A stretch of 64,000 nt of DNA from Fimbriimonadales bacterium (GCA_025998675.1 AP024673.1:2612562-2676561), one strand, 5' to 3'. Positions 1-8,468 are shown, numbered from the stretch's first letter. The notes: generated by a model not told the origin, from the letters alone. Program-made: numbers and translations.

Positions 1-299
1 AGTTTTTGCCAGCGTCCCGTATCTTTGCGGGCGTTCTGGAGCGTTTCGATGAGCGGTTGGAGCGCGCCCAGCTGCGCCTGCGTCTGCTTGAGTTGTTGCA
101 GGGTGGGACGCAGTTGCGCGAGTTGCGCTTCGACCTGCGCGCGCTGGGCGTTCAGGCTACTGCCATAGAGCAGCAGGCTTGCCCAGCCCGCGCCGATAAC
201 GCCTGCGACGCTCAGCCAGCTGAAGCCCAGCACGCGCGTTTTGCGCTCCAGCTGGCGCCGAATCTGCTGCTCCTGTGCAATCAGGTTAATCACTGCCAT
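1..299 (-). CDS. pilN: PilN-like pilus assembly protein (partial, N-terminal 99 residues)
   Basis: The frame opens with MAVINLIAQEQ at an ATG whose complement is 299-297 and stays open to the left edge, so the C-terminus is missing. A GGAGG Shine-Dalgarno lies in the 10-nt gap after the pilM stop. Residues about 23-47 form one hydrophobic segment (GFSWLSVAGVIGAGWASLLLY), followed by a glutamine- and leucine-rich, probably coiled-coil stretch. A short cytoplasmic tail, one membrane helix and a periplasmic coiled coil is the PilN/GspL-C layout, and the position directly after pilM is the usual pilMN order. In known systems PilN binds PilM through its N-terminal tail to form the inner-membrane alignment complex. 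The identification rests on topology and context; sequence identity was not tested. Confidence 0.75.
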   Translation of the reverse strand, partial: MAVINLIAQEQQIRRQLERKTRVLGFSWLSVAGVIGAGWASLLLYGSSLNAQRAQVEAQLAQLRPTLQQLKQTQAQLGALQPLIETLQNARKDTGRWQK

Positions 300-309
300 A
301 GACGCCTCC

Positions 310-1461
310 TCAGGCTGCCGCTGTGGCGACGGCGGGTTCCGTTTCGTCTACAGGTTCGGCGAACGGTTGCACGAGTTCCAGCGGCGCGAGTGCGGTTCCC
401 AAAACGGTCGCCCACCGTGCGCCCGAATCCAGATGCTCGATGGCGACGCCGCCAGGTACGATAGCCTCGCCCTCGAACGGGTTGACCCGCTGTGTGGGAA
501 TGCCCAGCTTCTGCTCGAAGTAAGCCGTGACGCCGTGCATGTGCGAGCCGCCGCCATAGAGAAAGAGCCGCTCAATGCGCCCCTGCGCGCTCTGCGAGGG
601 GTACTGCGACTGGTAGTAGTTTAACGAGCGACGAATCTCGCGAATCAGCTCGTCGATAATCGGCTGCAGCAGGCGCAGCGGCGGGTTCTCCTGCGGTTGC
701 CCTGTCTGGAGCAGTTCCTCAAGGTTCAGCCCGCGTTTGACCTGTTCGGCTTCCTCGTCGGTGTAGGTGAAGTAGCCCTTGAGCGCGGCGCTGAAGGTGT
801 TGCTGGCGATGGGGATAAAGCGCGTCAGCGCCAGCGTAGTATTGCGGGCGACGGTAATCTGTGTATGCTCGCCGCCCAGATCGACCAGCGCATAGGCGTA
901 GGGCAGCGAGTCGCCGTGGATTGCCTGCACGGTGCGGAGCGCCGCAAACGGCTGCAGTTCCAGCATTTGCGGCTCCAGCCCCGCCTTCTCGACCAGCTCC
1001 AGCAGCGGCTCGGCGGTGGAGCGCGGCGCAGCGACCAGCAGCACCTCCATCTGTTCCTCGCTTGCGGTGGGCAGAATCTGGAAACCAATCAGATGCTCCT
1101 CCGCCGCCGAGGGCAGGTAGCGCGTTGCTTCGAACTGGATGGACTTCTGAAGCGTTTCGGGGGTCATGCGGGGCAGGCGCACGGGACGCGCGGTGGTCTG
1201 CGGTCCGCCGACCGAGAGCCACACCTGTTTGTGTTTCACGCCTGCGCTCTGGAGCGTGGCGCGCAGGGCGCGGTAGACTGCGTCGGGGTCTAAAATCGCG
1301 CCTTCGCGCACGGCGTCAGGCGGCAAGGGCGTTTCGGCAAGCCGTTCCACACGCAGGCTCCGCCCCTGCAGCGCGCCCACACAGAGCTTCACGCTGCTGG
1401 CGCCCACATCGATCGCCAGCACAGGCGCAGACTTAACCATCGAACGCGCTTTACGCGACAT
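310..1461 (-). CDS. pilM: Type IV pilus assembly protein PilM (actin-like ATPase)
   Basis: 383 residues. After a short basic start the phosphate-1 motif of the FtsA/actin fold is visible (VLAIDVGASSVKL, about residues 14-26), then a conserved block PETLQKSIQFEATRYLP, a second nucleotide-binding motif YALVDLGGEHTQI and a late LFLYGGGSHMHG. These are typical of PilM, the cytoplasmic ring protein that links PilN to the pilus motor. The start at 1461 is supported by GGAGG about 7 nt upstream and overlaps the end of the HTH gene by 11 nt, so the genes are probably translationally coupled. The tail (about 15 residues rich in Glu, Ala and Val) looks disordered. Confidence 0.92.
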   Translation of the reverse strand: MSRKARSMVKSAPVLAIDVGASSVKLCVGALQGRSLRVERLAETPLPPDAVREGAILDPDAVYRALRATLQSAGVKHKQVWLSVGGPQTTARPVRLPRMTPETLQKSIQFEATRYLPSAAEEHLIGFQILPTASEEQMEVLLVAAPRSTAEPLLELVEKAGLEPQMLELQPFAALRTVQAIHGDSLPYAYALVDLGGEHTQITVARNTTLALTRFIPIASNTFSAALKGYFTYTDEEAEQVKRGLNLEELLQTGQPQENPPLRLLQPIIDELIREIRRSLNYYQSQYPSQSAQGRIERLFLYGGGSHMHGVTAYFEQKLGIPTQRVNPFEGEAIVPGGVAIEHLDSGARWATVLGTALAPLELVQPFAEPVDETEPAVATAAA

Positions 1462-1849
1462 GGGGTTCCTCCTTCACTTCGTATTCTGCGGCGCGTTGCG
1501 CCAGCATCCACTCATCCAGCGCGGCTTTCAGAAATCGCCACTTGTTGTCCACCTTAAACGCGGGAATCGCGCCCGATTCGGCAAGCGTCTCCAGCTCTGC
1601 CGCGTGCAGACGCAGATAGCGCGCGGCTTCGCGCAGGGTCATCACGGGATGCATGTTCCGCGCCAGCCACTGGAGCAGGTCGTGCAACTGTTGATTCGTC
1701 AGGCGCACTTCGAAGCGCACGGTCTGCATCACCTCCGTCTCATCGACTGGCGCAGGTGCGACGGCAGGCTCTGGGACAGCGGCTGGTTCCTCCGCCTGAC
1801 TACGGAAGCGTTGCTGGCTTGCCATTCGGATTGCGTCCACTAAGTTCAT
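1451..1849 (-). CDS. Small HTH (excisionase-like) protein in pilus operon
   Basis: 132 residues from the ATG at 1849, chosen because a GGAG sequence precedes it and the exeA stop lies 2 nt upstream; a longer reading frame exists but would run deep into exeA. Residues 1-40 are Pro/Ala/Glu-rich and probably flexible. Residues about 69-116 (VMTLREAARYLRLHAAELETL then IPAFKVDNKWRFLKAALDEWM) match the MerR/excisionase-type winged helix (HTH_17), the second part being the usual K-x-G/N-x-W-R-F recognition wing. This fold normally binds DNA but can serve as a protein-binding module. Its place between exeA and pilM suggests a role in pilus or secretion assembly or control. No specific function is known to me. 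Confidence 0.8.
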   Translation of the reverse strand: MNLVDAIRMASQQRFRSQAEEPAAVPEPAVAPAPVDETEVMQTVRFEVRLTNQQLHDLLQWLARNMHPVMTLREAARYLRLHAAELETLAESGAIPAFKVDNKWRFLKAALDEWMLAQRAAEYEVKEEPHVA

Positions 1850-1851
1850 CC

Positions 1852-2667
1852 TCACCACTCCTTCCCTTCGTAGTCCTGAATCACACCGTGCATCAGGTAG
1901 CCGTCGATGACCTGCGCCTTCTGCGCCATACCCATTAGTAGCGCGTTGTCCGCCAGCTGGCAAATCAGGCGCGGGTAGCCCCCTGTGAACTGGTACAGTT
2001 CGTACAGCGCGTCAGGGGTGAACGGGATGCGCTCGCCCGCGTAGCCCGCCACGCGCATGCGATGCTCAATCAGGCGCGCCGTCTCCTGCTGGTCTAACGG
2101 CTTCAGCACATGGCGCACTGCCAGACGCTGCTTCAGTGCAGGCACGCGCTCCAGCTTTTTCTGCAGCTCCAGCTGCCCCAGCAAAATCAGGCTCAGCAGG
2201 AACTGGTCGTTCATCTGACAGTTCAGAAGCAGGCGCAACTCCTCAAAGGTGTTCGTCGAACGAATCAGGTGCGCTTCGTCGATCATTAGCACAGCGCGCT
2301 GCCCATGCTCATACATGTGAATCAGGCGATCGTGCAACGCCTGCACCAGTTGCTGCCGATTGCGCGAATGAATCTCCACCCCCAGCTGGTGCAGAATTTC
2401 TTGCAGGAGCTGAATAGGCGTGAGGATTGGGTTCACAATCAGCGCGATTTTGTATTGCACGGGGTCTAAAATCTCGATCAGTTTGCGGCTGATGGTCGTC
2501 TTCCCCAGCCCGATGTCGCCCATCAGCACGCCCGCGCCGCGGTTGCGTGTGATGGCGTAGTGCAGCATCACCAGCGCGTCCTCGTGTTCCTTGCCCAGAT
2601 ACAGGAACCGCGGATCGGGCGTCAGTGCGAATGGCGGCTCGGTCAAACCCCAATAGGCTTCATACAT
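1852..2667 (-). CDS. ExeA/GspA-type AAA+ ATPase
   Basis: 271 residues. Opens with MYEAYWGLTEPPFALTPDPRF, the signature N-terminus of the ExeA/GspA family. Walker A GDIGLGKT is at residues 50-57, Walker B is AVLMIDEAH, and the sensor region ends with the GGYPRLICQLADNALL motif. GspA-type ATPases use ATP to help install the type II secretion/pilus secretin across the cell wall, although the same domain occurs in transposon target-selection proteins (TniB/MuB). Here the pilM-pilN neighbours favour the pilus/secretion role. The protein lacks the peptidoglycan-binding C-terminal half found in proteobacterial GspA, so it is the short cytoplasmic form. First gene of the minus-strand operon, with GGGAGG upstream of the ATG. 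Confidence 0.9.
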   Translation of the reverse strand: MYEAYWGLTEPPFALTPDPRFLYLGKEHEDALVMLHYAITRNRGAGVLMGDIGLGKTTISRKLIEILDPVQYKIALIVNPILTPIQLLQEILHQLGVEIHSRNRQQLVQALHDRLIHMYEHGQRAVLMIDEAHLIRSTNTFEELRLLLNCQMNDQFLLSLILLGQLELQKKLERVPALKQRLAVRHVLKPLDQQETARLIEHRMRVAGYAGERIPFTPDALYELYQFTGGYPRLICQLADNALLMGMAQKAQVIDGYLMHGVIQDYEGKEW

Positions 2668-2775
2668 ACAGTCTGCCCTCCCTGTCAGTCGCGGCTACAA
2701 CTAACCGAGTCGTTCCCGACAGTTCAGGGGCAATTATCGGCATTTTCGCGAGGTTTTGTAGAGGACGGTTCAAGG

Positions 2776-2781
2776 TATACT
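2776..2781 (+). promoter_or_regulatory. Predicted -10 box of nuoF (GGTATACT)
   Basis: TATACT preceded by GG, 17 nt before the nuoF ATG, with a GGAGG ribosome site in between. No good -35 hexamer is visible. The match to the GGTAYAMT pattern seen across the window is the main support. Confidence 0.6.
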
Positions 2782-2798
2782 TTCAGCGGAGGCGCGCT

Positions 2799-4169
2799 AT
2801 GGGTGAATACCGATTGTTGCTCAAGCATGTCGATGTCCCGAACTATCATGACATACAGGTCTATGAACAGCACGGCGGGTATCAGGCGCTGCGCAAGGCG
2901 CTCCAGATGGAACGTCAGGCAATCATCGAAGAGGTCAAAAAATCGGGCTTGCGCGGGCGCGGCGGCGCAGGCTTCCCCGCATGGATTAAGTGGAACGGCT
3001 TGCCCAAAGACGATGATAAGCCCCACTATGTGATTTGCAACTCCGACGAGGGCGAGCCGGGCACCTTCAAAGATTTCGAACTGATGTTCAAAGCGCCGCA
3101 CCAGCTGGTAGAGGGGATGATTATCGCAGGCTACGCAGTGCGCGCGCAGCGGGGCTACATTTACATTCGCGGCGAGTATGTCGAGTGCGCCCGCAGGCTC
3201 CGCGACGCGATTGACCAGGCATACGCCGCAGGCTATCTGGGCACAAACATTCTCGGCAGCGGCTTCGACTACGATCTCTACATCCACATGGGCGCAGGTT
3301 CGTATGAGTGTGGCGAGGAGTCCGCGCTGATGTCGAGCCTGATGGGCGAGCGCGGACAGCCCCGACTCAAGTTCCCGCATGCGCCCCTGCCCACGATTGC
3401 TGGCGTATGGAACAGTCCGACGCTCATCAATAACTGCGAGTCGCTTAGCTGCGTGCCGCACATCATCAATAACGGCGGCGAATGGTACGCCCAGCTGGGC
3501 GCGAGCACCAAGAACTCACGCGGCACGAAAATCTTCTCCGTGTCGGGGCATGTGAACAAGCCCGGCAACTACGAAATCGAGTTCGGCACGCCGCTGATGG
3601 AACTGATTGAGATGGCGGGCGGCGTGCGCGGCGGCGCACTCAAGGGCGTCATCCCGGGCGGCTCGTCGATGCCCATCCTGACCGCCGAAAAATGCGCCGA
3701 CGCCATCATCGGCTATGAAGAATTGATGGAAAAAGGTAGCATGGTCGGCTGTGGGGGCTGCATGGTGCTGAACGAGCATACCTGCATCGTGCATTTCGCG
3801 TGGCGCACGGCGGAGTTCTACGCCCACGAATCGTGCGGCAAATGCACCCCCTGCCGCGAGGGTACCCGCTGGATGGTACAGATTCTGGAGCGCATCCTGC
3901 AGGGCAAGGGGCGCATGGAGGACATTGACCTGCTGCTGGAGATTTGCGACCAGATCGACGGGCGCAGCTTCTGCGCGCTGGGCGACGCGGCGGCATGGCC
4001 CGTGCGCGCCTTCATCAAAAACTTCCGCCACGAGTTCGAATACTTCATCCAGCACGGGCGCAGTATGTACGCCGACAACCCCGAATCGCAGCAGATGTTC
4101 CCGCCGAAGGGCTATCAGCGCTACAACCCGATGCGCTACGAATACACCGTCGGCGCGGTGCGGAAGTAG
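2799..4169 (+). CDS. nuoF: NADH-quinone oxidoreductase subunit F
   Basis: 456 residues from the ATG at 2799 (GGAGG upstream; a longer in-frame extension lacks a ribosome site). NuoF is the FMN- and NADH-binding subunit of complex I and carries the N3 [4Fe-4S] cluster. The sequence shows GRGGAGFP (53-60) of the FMN/NADH site, NSDEGEPGTFKD, YECGEESALMSSLMGERGQPR, and the cluster ligands in ESCGKCTPCREGT (about 345-353) plus a later Cys in FCALGDAAAWP (about 390). Length and motifs are normal, so it should be active. No nuoE, nuoG or other complex I gene is next to it, so partners must be encoded elsewhere; an NAD-dependent hydrogenase or formate dehydrogenase beta-type subunit is a less likely alternative. 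Confidence 0.92.
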   Translation: MGEYRLLLKHVDVPNYHDIQVYEQHGGYQALRKALQMERQAIIEEVKKSGLRGRGGAGFPAWIKWNGLPKDDDKPHYVICNSDEGEPGTFKDFELMFKAPHQLVEGMIIAGYAVRAQRGYIYIRGEYVECARRLRDAIDQAYAAGYLGTNILGSGFDYDLYIHMGAGSYECGEESALMSSLMGERGQPRLKFPHAPLPTIAGVWNSPTLINNCESLSCVPHIINNGGEWYAQLGASTKNSRGTKIFSVSGHVNKPGNYEIEFGTPLMELIEMAGGVRGGALKGVIPGGSSMPILTAEKCADAIIGYEELMEKGSMVGCGGCMVLNEHTCIVHFAWRTAEFYAHESCGKCTPCREGTRWMVQILERILQGKGRMEDIDLLLEICDQIDGRSFCALGDAAAWPVRAFIKNFRHEFEYFIQHGRSMYADNPESQQMFPPKGYQRYNPMRYEYTVGAVRK

Positions 4170-4176
4170 ACGGACG

Positions 4177-4202
4177 CCCCTCTCCCGCCGGCGGGAGAGG
4201 GG
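4177..4202. terminator. Perfect 13-bp palindrome between convergent nuoF and repeat-protein gene
   Basis: CCCCTCTCCCGCC (4177-4189) is followed at once by its exact reverse complement (4190-4202). It lies between the nuoF stop (4169) and the stop of the minus-strand gene (4218), so it can form a hairpin in either transcript. There is no T tract. Similar hairpins end other genes in this window. Confidence 0.6.
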
Positions 4203-4217
4203 CTGAAGGTGCGCGTA

Positions 4218-6164
4218 TTACGGCTTGGTCGGTTCGTTCGGTGCGGGTTCAGGGTCAGGATGGTAGAAGATCCCGCGCTCTTTCGGCTGCCCGTAGAGTT
4301 CGGGGTTCAGGTACTTGCCCTGCGCCTCTTTGGACTTCTCCTGCTCGGACTGGAAGCCGTAGCGTTGCACCCACGGGTCGTTGCGGACGGCTTCTACGCG
4401 CCAGCTGACCTTCACGAACGGCTTGCTGGTGCGGATGACGAACTGGTTGTTCTGGATTTCGCGCACCACTTTTGCCTGTACGAAGTCGTCGCTGGCGTCA
4501 ATCACGGTCAGGTGATAGGTCGGGTCGCGGTTGATGGCTTCGAAGTAGTCGGGCAGCTGTATGACGGCGTAGCCCTGCGCGTCGGTGGTGATATTGCCCC
4601 GATAGAGGTTGTAGGGTTCGGGACCTTCGGCGCAGAAGTGGTTGAGGTAGTGGGTTTCGGGGCGGAGGGGGTGGTCGATTTGGAACGACTTGGTGCCTGT
4701 GGCGGCGAAAGTTCCGACAGCATACATCGCGTGCCCTGACCCGCCATTAGGCTCCTGTCCGACGACGCCGTAGGCGCTGGAATCGGGGCTAGTGGTCGTT
4801 CCCCGTACGCCGCAGGTCGCGCCACTGGTCGCGGTTGCCCAACCGTACACGCCTGTGCCTAAGGCGCTGTCGCTTTGCCCAACCATGCCGTATGTCCCGC
4901 CGCTGGTGGCGGTTGTATATCCGAACACGCCCGTGCCATCAGTGCTGTCGCTTACCCCATACACGCCGTGGGTCGTGCCGCTGGTCGCGGTTGCCCAACC
5001 GTACACGCCCGTGCCTGAGGTGCTGTCGCTGATCCCATACACGCCGTAGGTCGCGCCGCTGGTGGCGGTTGCCTCGCCGAACACGCCCATGCCTGAGTCG
5101 CTGGCGCTTTGCCCCCACACGCCGTAGGTCGCGCCGCTGGTTGCAGTTGCCTCGCCATACACGCCTATGCCCGAGACACTCGTACCGTACACACCCCAGC
5201 CAGAACCAGCATGAGAGCCCCAGACACCGATGCCAGTACTGCCTGTGCCATTATTAATCCCACGCACAGCAGTGGACAACCCGCCAGGACTGGTGGAGCT
5301 AACTACGCCCAGCACGCCGACGGCATTGCCGCTGGTGGAGTCGGTGACGCCGTGCACGCCTGGCGCAGTTCCTGTAGTGGCAGTGTGTATGCCATACACG
5401 CCCCTGCCATCGGGACTAGCGCTTGCCCCATACACGCCGTAGGTGGAGCCGCTGGTCGCGGTATGGTCTCCAAAGATTGCCCGTCCGCCTGTGTCCGTCT
5501 CCACATGCAAGCGATGAGACGGACTGCTTACGCCAATCCCGACATCACCCGAAAAGTATCCGCGCCCCACAAAATAACCGCCGTATCCGTTCGGGCTGTT
5601 CGTGCGACCCACCACGCCGTAGTTCACACCCGAAGTCGCCACCGCAACCCCATAAACGCCCGTGCCGTCAAAACTGCCCGCCTCAAAACGACCCCCATAG
5701 GTCGAGCCGCTGGGCGAGAGCGCCACCCCGTACACGCCTGTGCCCGCAGGGCTGCTGCTCTGACCCCAGACGCCAAAGCTAAACCCACTCGTCGCGGTTG
5801 CTGTGCCAAAGACGCCGCGCCCGCTGGGACTGTCTGCCCAGCCATACACGCCGTTGGTTGTGCCGCTGGTCGCCGACGCCCTGCCCAGCACGCCCGTGCC
5901 TGTGGGGCTGATGCTCTGTCCCAGCAGGGCAGGCTGGAAGGTGGTGGTGTTGTTGAGCAGGAACTGTGCTGTGATGCCTGTGCCGTTCTGGGTAATCTGG
6001 AACAGTTGGGTGGTGTTGGCGCCTGACCCTGAGTAGGGCAGGGTGAGCTGGGCGAAGGATGCGTTTGTGCTGACAATCGTGAGCGCGATGAGGGCGCACG
6101 CGGTGCGTCGTCGTGTTTGCGAGTTGGTGATGGTCGCCGAACTGCGGAGCGATTGTTTAGCCAT
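4218..6164 (-). CDS. Secreted tail-fibre-like repeat protein, copy A
   Basis: 648 residues from the ATG at 6164, preferred over one 21 nt upstream because GGAG lies about 9 nt before it. An Arg-rich start and hydrophobic segment (ACALIALTIVSTNASFA) form a signal peptide, so the mature protein starts near QLTLPYSG. Most of the rest is about a dozen imperfect 30-residue repeats of the form (T/S)ATSGxTYGVYGxSxSxxGxGVYG, interrupted by one GDVGIGVSSPSHRLHVET motif as found before intramolecular chaperone regions of tail spikes. The last ~160 residues (from GTKSFQIDHPL to NEPTKP) are a distinct conserved domain shared with copies B and C. The glycine-rich repeats suggest an extended beta-structure on the cell surface. 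Function unknown; adhesion or surface coat is an inference. Confidence 0.8.
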   Translation of the reverse strand: MAKQSLRSSATITNSQTRRRTACALIALTIVSTNASFAQLTLPYSGSGANTTQLFQITQNGTGITAQFLLNNTTTFQPALLGQSISPTGTGVLGRASATSGTTNGVYGWADSPSGRGVFGTATATSGFSFGVWGQSSSPAGTGVYGVALSPSGSTYGGRFEAGSFDGTGVYGVAVATSGVNYGVVGRTNSPNGYGGYFVGRGYFSGDVGIGVSSPSHRLHVETDTGGRAIFGDHTATSGSTYGVYGASASPDGRGVYGIHTATTGTAPGVHGVTDSTSGNAVGVLGVVSSTSPGGLSTAVRGINNGTGSTGIGVWGSHAGSGWGVYGTSVSGIGVYGEATATSGATYGVWGQSASDSGMGVFGEATATSGATYGVYGISDSTSGTGVYGWATATSGTTHGVYGVSDSTDGTGVFGYTTATSGGTYGMVGQSDSALGTGVYGWATATSGATCGVRGTTTSPDSSAYGVVGQEPNGGSGHAMYAVGTFAATGTKSFQIDHPLRPETHYLNHFCAEGPEPYNLYRGNITTDAQGYAVIQLPDYFEAINRDPTYHLTVIDASDDFVQAKVVREIQNNQFVIRTSKPFVKVSWRVEAVRNDPWVQRYGFQSEQEKSKEAQGKYLNPELYGQPKERGIFYHPDPEPAPNEPTKP

Positions 6165-6185
6165 GGTTGTTGTCTCCATTCCCAT

Positions 6186-6191
6186 ATGATA
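6186..6191 (-). promoter_or_regulatory. Predicted -10 box of repeat protein A (GGTATCAT)
   Basis: On the minus strand GGTATCAT ends 21 nt before the chosen ATG at 6164. The same box and surrounding sequence recur before copy B at 8370-8365, so the promoter was duplicated with the gene. Confidence 0.6.
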
Positions 6192-6268
6192 CCAAAAAGA
6201 GCCTGCAAAATCCTGAACAGATTTCCGTAGGTCTTTATCGTGATGAAGGGACGAGCGGGGTTCAGGCG

Positions 6269-6294
6269 CCCCTCCCCAGTAGTGCGGGGAGGGG
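6269..6294. terminator. Hairpin downstream of repeat protein B
   Basis: CCCCTCCCC (6269-6277) pairs with GGGGAGGGG (6286-6294) across an 8-nt loop. It follows the stop of copy B on the minus strand and is followed on the plus strand by the same GGCTGAAGGTGCGCG sequence as the 4177 palindrome, so it is part of the duplicated unit. Confidence 0.55.
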
Positions 6295-6309
6295 CTGAAG
6301 GTGCGCGTA

Positions 6310-8343
6310 TTACGGCTTGGTCGGTTCGTTCGGTGCGGGTTCAGGGTCAGGATGGTAGAAGATCCCGCGCTCTTTCGGCTGCCCGTAGAGTTCGGGGTTC
6401 AGGTACTTGCCCTTGATCGCGTCCTCCTTCTCCTGCTCGGTCTGGAAGCCGTAGCGTTGCACCCACGGGTCGTTGCGGACGGCTTTCACTTCCCAGCTGA
6501 CTTCCACGAAGGGCTTGCTGGTGCGGATGACGAACTGGTTGTTCTGGATTTTGCGTACCACTTTTGCCTGCACGAAGTCGTCGCTGGCGTCGATGACCGT
6601 GAGCTGATAGCGGAAGTCGCGGTTGATGGCTTCGAAGTAGTCGGGCAGTTGCACGACGGCGTAGCCCTGCGCGTCGGTGGTGATAGTACCCGAGTAGGCG
6701 TTGATGGGTTCTGGGGCTTCCGTGCAGAAGTGGTTGAGGTAGTGGGTTTCGGGGCGGAGGGGGTGGTCGATCTGGAACAACTTGGTGCCAGTGGCGGCCA
6801 AGGTTCCGTCAGCGTACACTGCGTGCCCTGCCCCGCCCGAGGGTTCCTCTCCGTACACGCCGTAGGCGTTGGAATCGGAGCTGAGTGTCCGTCCCCATAC
6901 GCCCCAAGCAGCGCCGCTGGTCGCCGACGCCCTGCCCAGCACGCCCGTGCCCGAGGTGCTGGCGCTTCGCCCATACACACCGTAGTTTACGCCGCTGGTG
7001 GCGGTTGCCTCGCCAAACACGCCCCTGCCTCCAGGTCCATCACTTTGCCCGTGCACGCCGTTCGTTGTACCGCTGGTGGCGGTTGCCCTGCCATACACGC
7101 CCGTGCCCGAGGCGCTGGCGCTTCGCCCATACACACCGTAGTTTACGCCGCTGGTGGCAGTTGCCTCGCCGTACACGCCCGTGCCCGCGGTGCTGGCGCT
7201 GACCCCATGCACACCGTAGGTTGCACCGCTGGTGGCGGTTGCATATCCGAACACGCCCGTGCCATCAGTGCTGTCGCTTACCCCGGACACGCCTTGGGGC
7301 GTGCCGCTGGTGGCGGTTGCCCTGCCATACACGCCCGTGCCCGAGGTGCTGGCGCTTAGCCCATACACGCCGTAGGCCGTGCCGCTGGTCGCGGTATGGT
7401 CTCCAAAGATAGCCGGTCCGCCTGTATTCGTCTCCACATGCAAGCGATAAGACGGGTTGGTCGTTCCAATGCCGACAGTGCCATTCCCACTAATGCTCAT
7501 AATGTCGCCTGCTATACTGTTCCAGAAGTTGAGACGATCCAGCGACTGGGTAGCGCCGATGAGTCCTGCAATGTGCCACCTGCGCGAGGCGTTCGTGTTA
7601 GTGAACTCCAGTCGGGCGAAGTCAGACTCTGTCTCGTGCAAGCGCAACGTCGCGCTACTGAGGCTGTTGCTGTTGTACTCGATGTGCAGCCTTGCACTCG
7701 GCGCATTTGTGCCGATGCCGACATCGCCCGAAAAGTATCCGCGCCCCACAAAATAACCGCCGTATCCGTTCGGGCTGTTCGTGCGACCCACCACGCCGTA
7801 GTTCACACCCGAAGTCGCCACCGCAACCCCGTACACGCCCGTGCCGTCAAAACTGCCCGCCTCAAAACGACCCCCATAGGTCGAGCCGCTGGGCGAGAGC
7901 GCCACCCCGTACACGCCTGTGCCCGCAGGGCTGCTGCTCTGACCCCAGACGCCAAAGCTAAACCCACTCGTCGCGGTTGCTGTGCCAAAGACGCCGCGCC
8001 CGCTGGGACTGTCTGCCCAGCCATACACGCCGTTGGTTGTGCCGCTGGTCGCCGACGCCCTGCCCAGCACGCCCGTGCCTGTGGGACTGATGCTCTGTCC
8101 CAGCAGGGCAGGCTGGAAGGTGGTGTTGTTGTTGAGCAGGAACTGTGCTGTGATGCCTGTGCCGTTCTGGGTAATCTGGAACAGTTGGGTGGTGTTGGCG
8201 CCTGACCCTGAGTAGGGCAGGGTGAGCTGGGCGAAGGATGCGTTTGTGCTGACAATCGTGAGCGCGACGAGGGCGCACGCGGCGCGTCGTCGTGCTTGAG
8301 CGTTGAGGATGGTCGCCGAACTGCGGAGCGATTGTTTAGCCAT
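6310..8343 (-). CDS. Secreted tail-fibre-like repeat protein, copy B
   Basis: 677 residues from the ATG at 8343 (GGAG upstream). Close paralogue of copy A: the first ~220 residues, including the signal peptide and the opening repeats, are almost identical, as are the final ~150. The middle differs. Copy B carries an extra block (about residues 215-300) with GIGTNAPSARLHIEYN, a stretch RLEFTNTNASRRWHIAG and a second GIGTTNPSYRLHVET motif, the kind seen in phage tail-spike and endosialidase-like shafts; copy A lacks it. The 30-residue ATSGxTYGVYG repeats then resume in a different order. The pattern of identical ends with a divergent core suggests recent tandem duplication followed by repeat shuffling or gene conversion. 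Likely exported and surface-exposed; function unknown. Confidence 0.8.
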   Translation of the reverse strand: MAKQSLRSSATILNAQARRRAACALVALTIVSTNASFAQLTLPYSGSGANTTQLFQITQNGTGITAQFLLNNNTTFQPALLGQSISPTGTGVLGRASATSGTTNGVYGWADSPSGRGVFGTATATSGFSFGVWGQSSSPAGTGVYGVALSPSGSTYGGRFEAGSFDGTGVYGVAVATSGVNYGVVGRTNSPNGYGGYFVGRGYFSGDVGIGTNAPSARLHIEYNSNSLSSATLRLHETESDFARLEFTNTNASRRWHIAGLIGATQSLDRLNFWNSIAGDIMSISGNGTVGIGTTNPSYRLHVETNTGGPAIFGDHTATSGTAYGVYGLSASTSGTGVYGRATATSGTPQGVSGVSDSTDGTGVFGYATATSGATYGVHGVSASTAGTGVYGEATATSGVNYGVYGRSASASGTGVYGRATATSGTTNGVHGQSDGPGGRGVFGEATATSGVNYGVYGRSASTSGTGVLGRASATSGAAWGVWGRTLSSDSNAYGVYGEEPSGGAGHAVYADGTLAATGTKLFQIDHPLRPETHYLNHFCTEAPEPINAYSGTITTDAQGYAVVQLPDYFEAINRDFRYQLTVIDASDDFVQAKVVRKIQNNQFVIRTSKPFVEVSWEVKAVRNDPWVQRYGFQTEQEKEDAIKGKYLNPELYGQPKERGIFYHPDPEPAPNEPTKP

Positions 8344-8364
8344 GGTTGTTGTCTCCATTCCCAT

Positions 8365-8370
8365 ATGATA
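8365..8370 (-). promoter_or_regulatory. Predicted -10 box of repeat protein B (GGTATCAT)
   Basis: Minus-strand TATCAT preceded by GG, 21 nt upstream of the ATG at 8343, identical to the box before copy A. Confidence 0.6.
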
Positions 8371-8462
8371 CCAAAAAGAGCCTGCAAAATGCTGAACAGA
8401 TTTCCGTAGGTCTTTATCGTGATGAAGCGCCCAAACAATCCAGCGGGATTGCTTGCACGGGG

Positions 8463-8468
8463 TACACT
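8463..8468 (+). promoter_or_regulatory. Predicted -10 box of proS (GGTACACT)
   Basis: TACACT preceded by GGGG, 31 nt before the proS ATG, followed by GGAGG at 8484-8488. No convincing -35 hexamer. Confidence 0.55.

Noticed and set aside
4218-8343. Repeat-protein genes as prophage tail fibres
   Set aside because: They have signal peptides and lie between housekeeping genes, with no capsid, terminase, integrase or tail genes nearby, so surface proteins are more likely.
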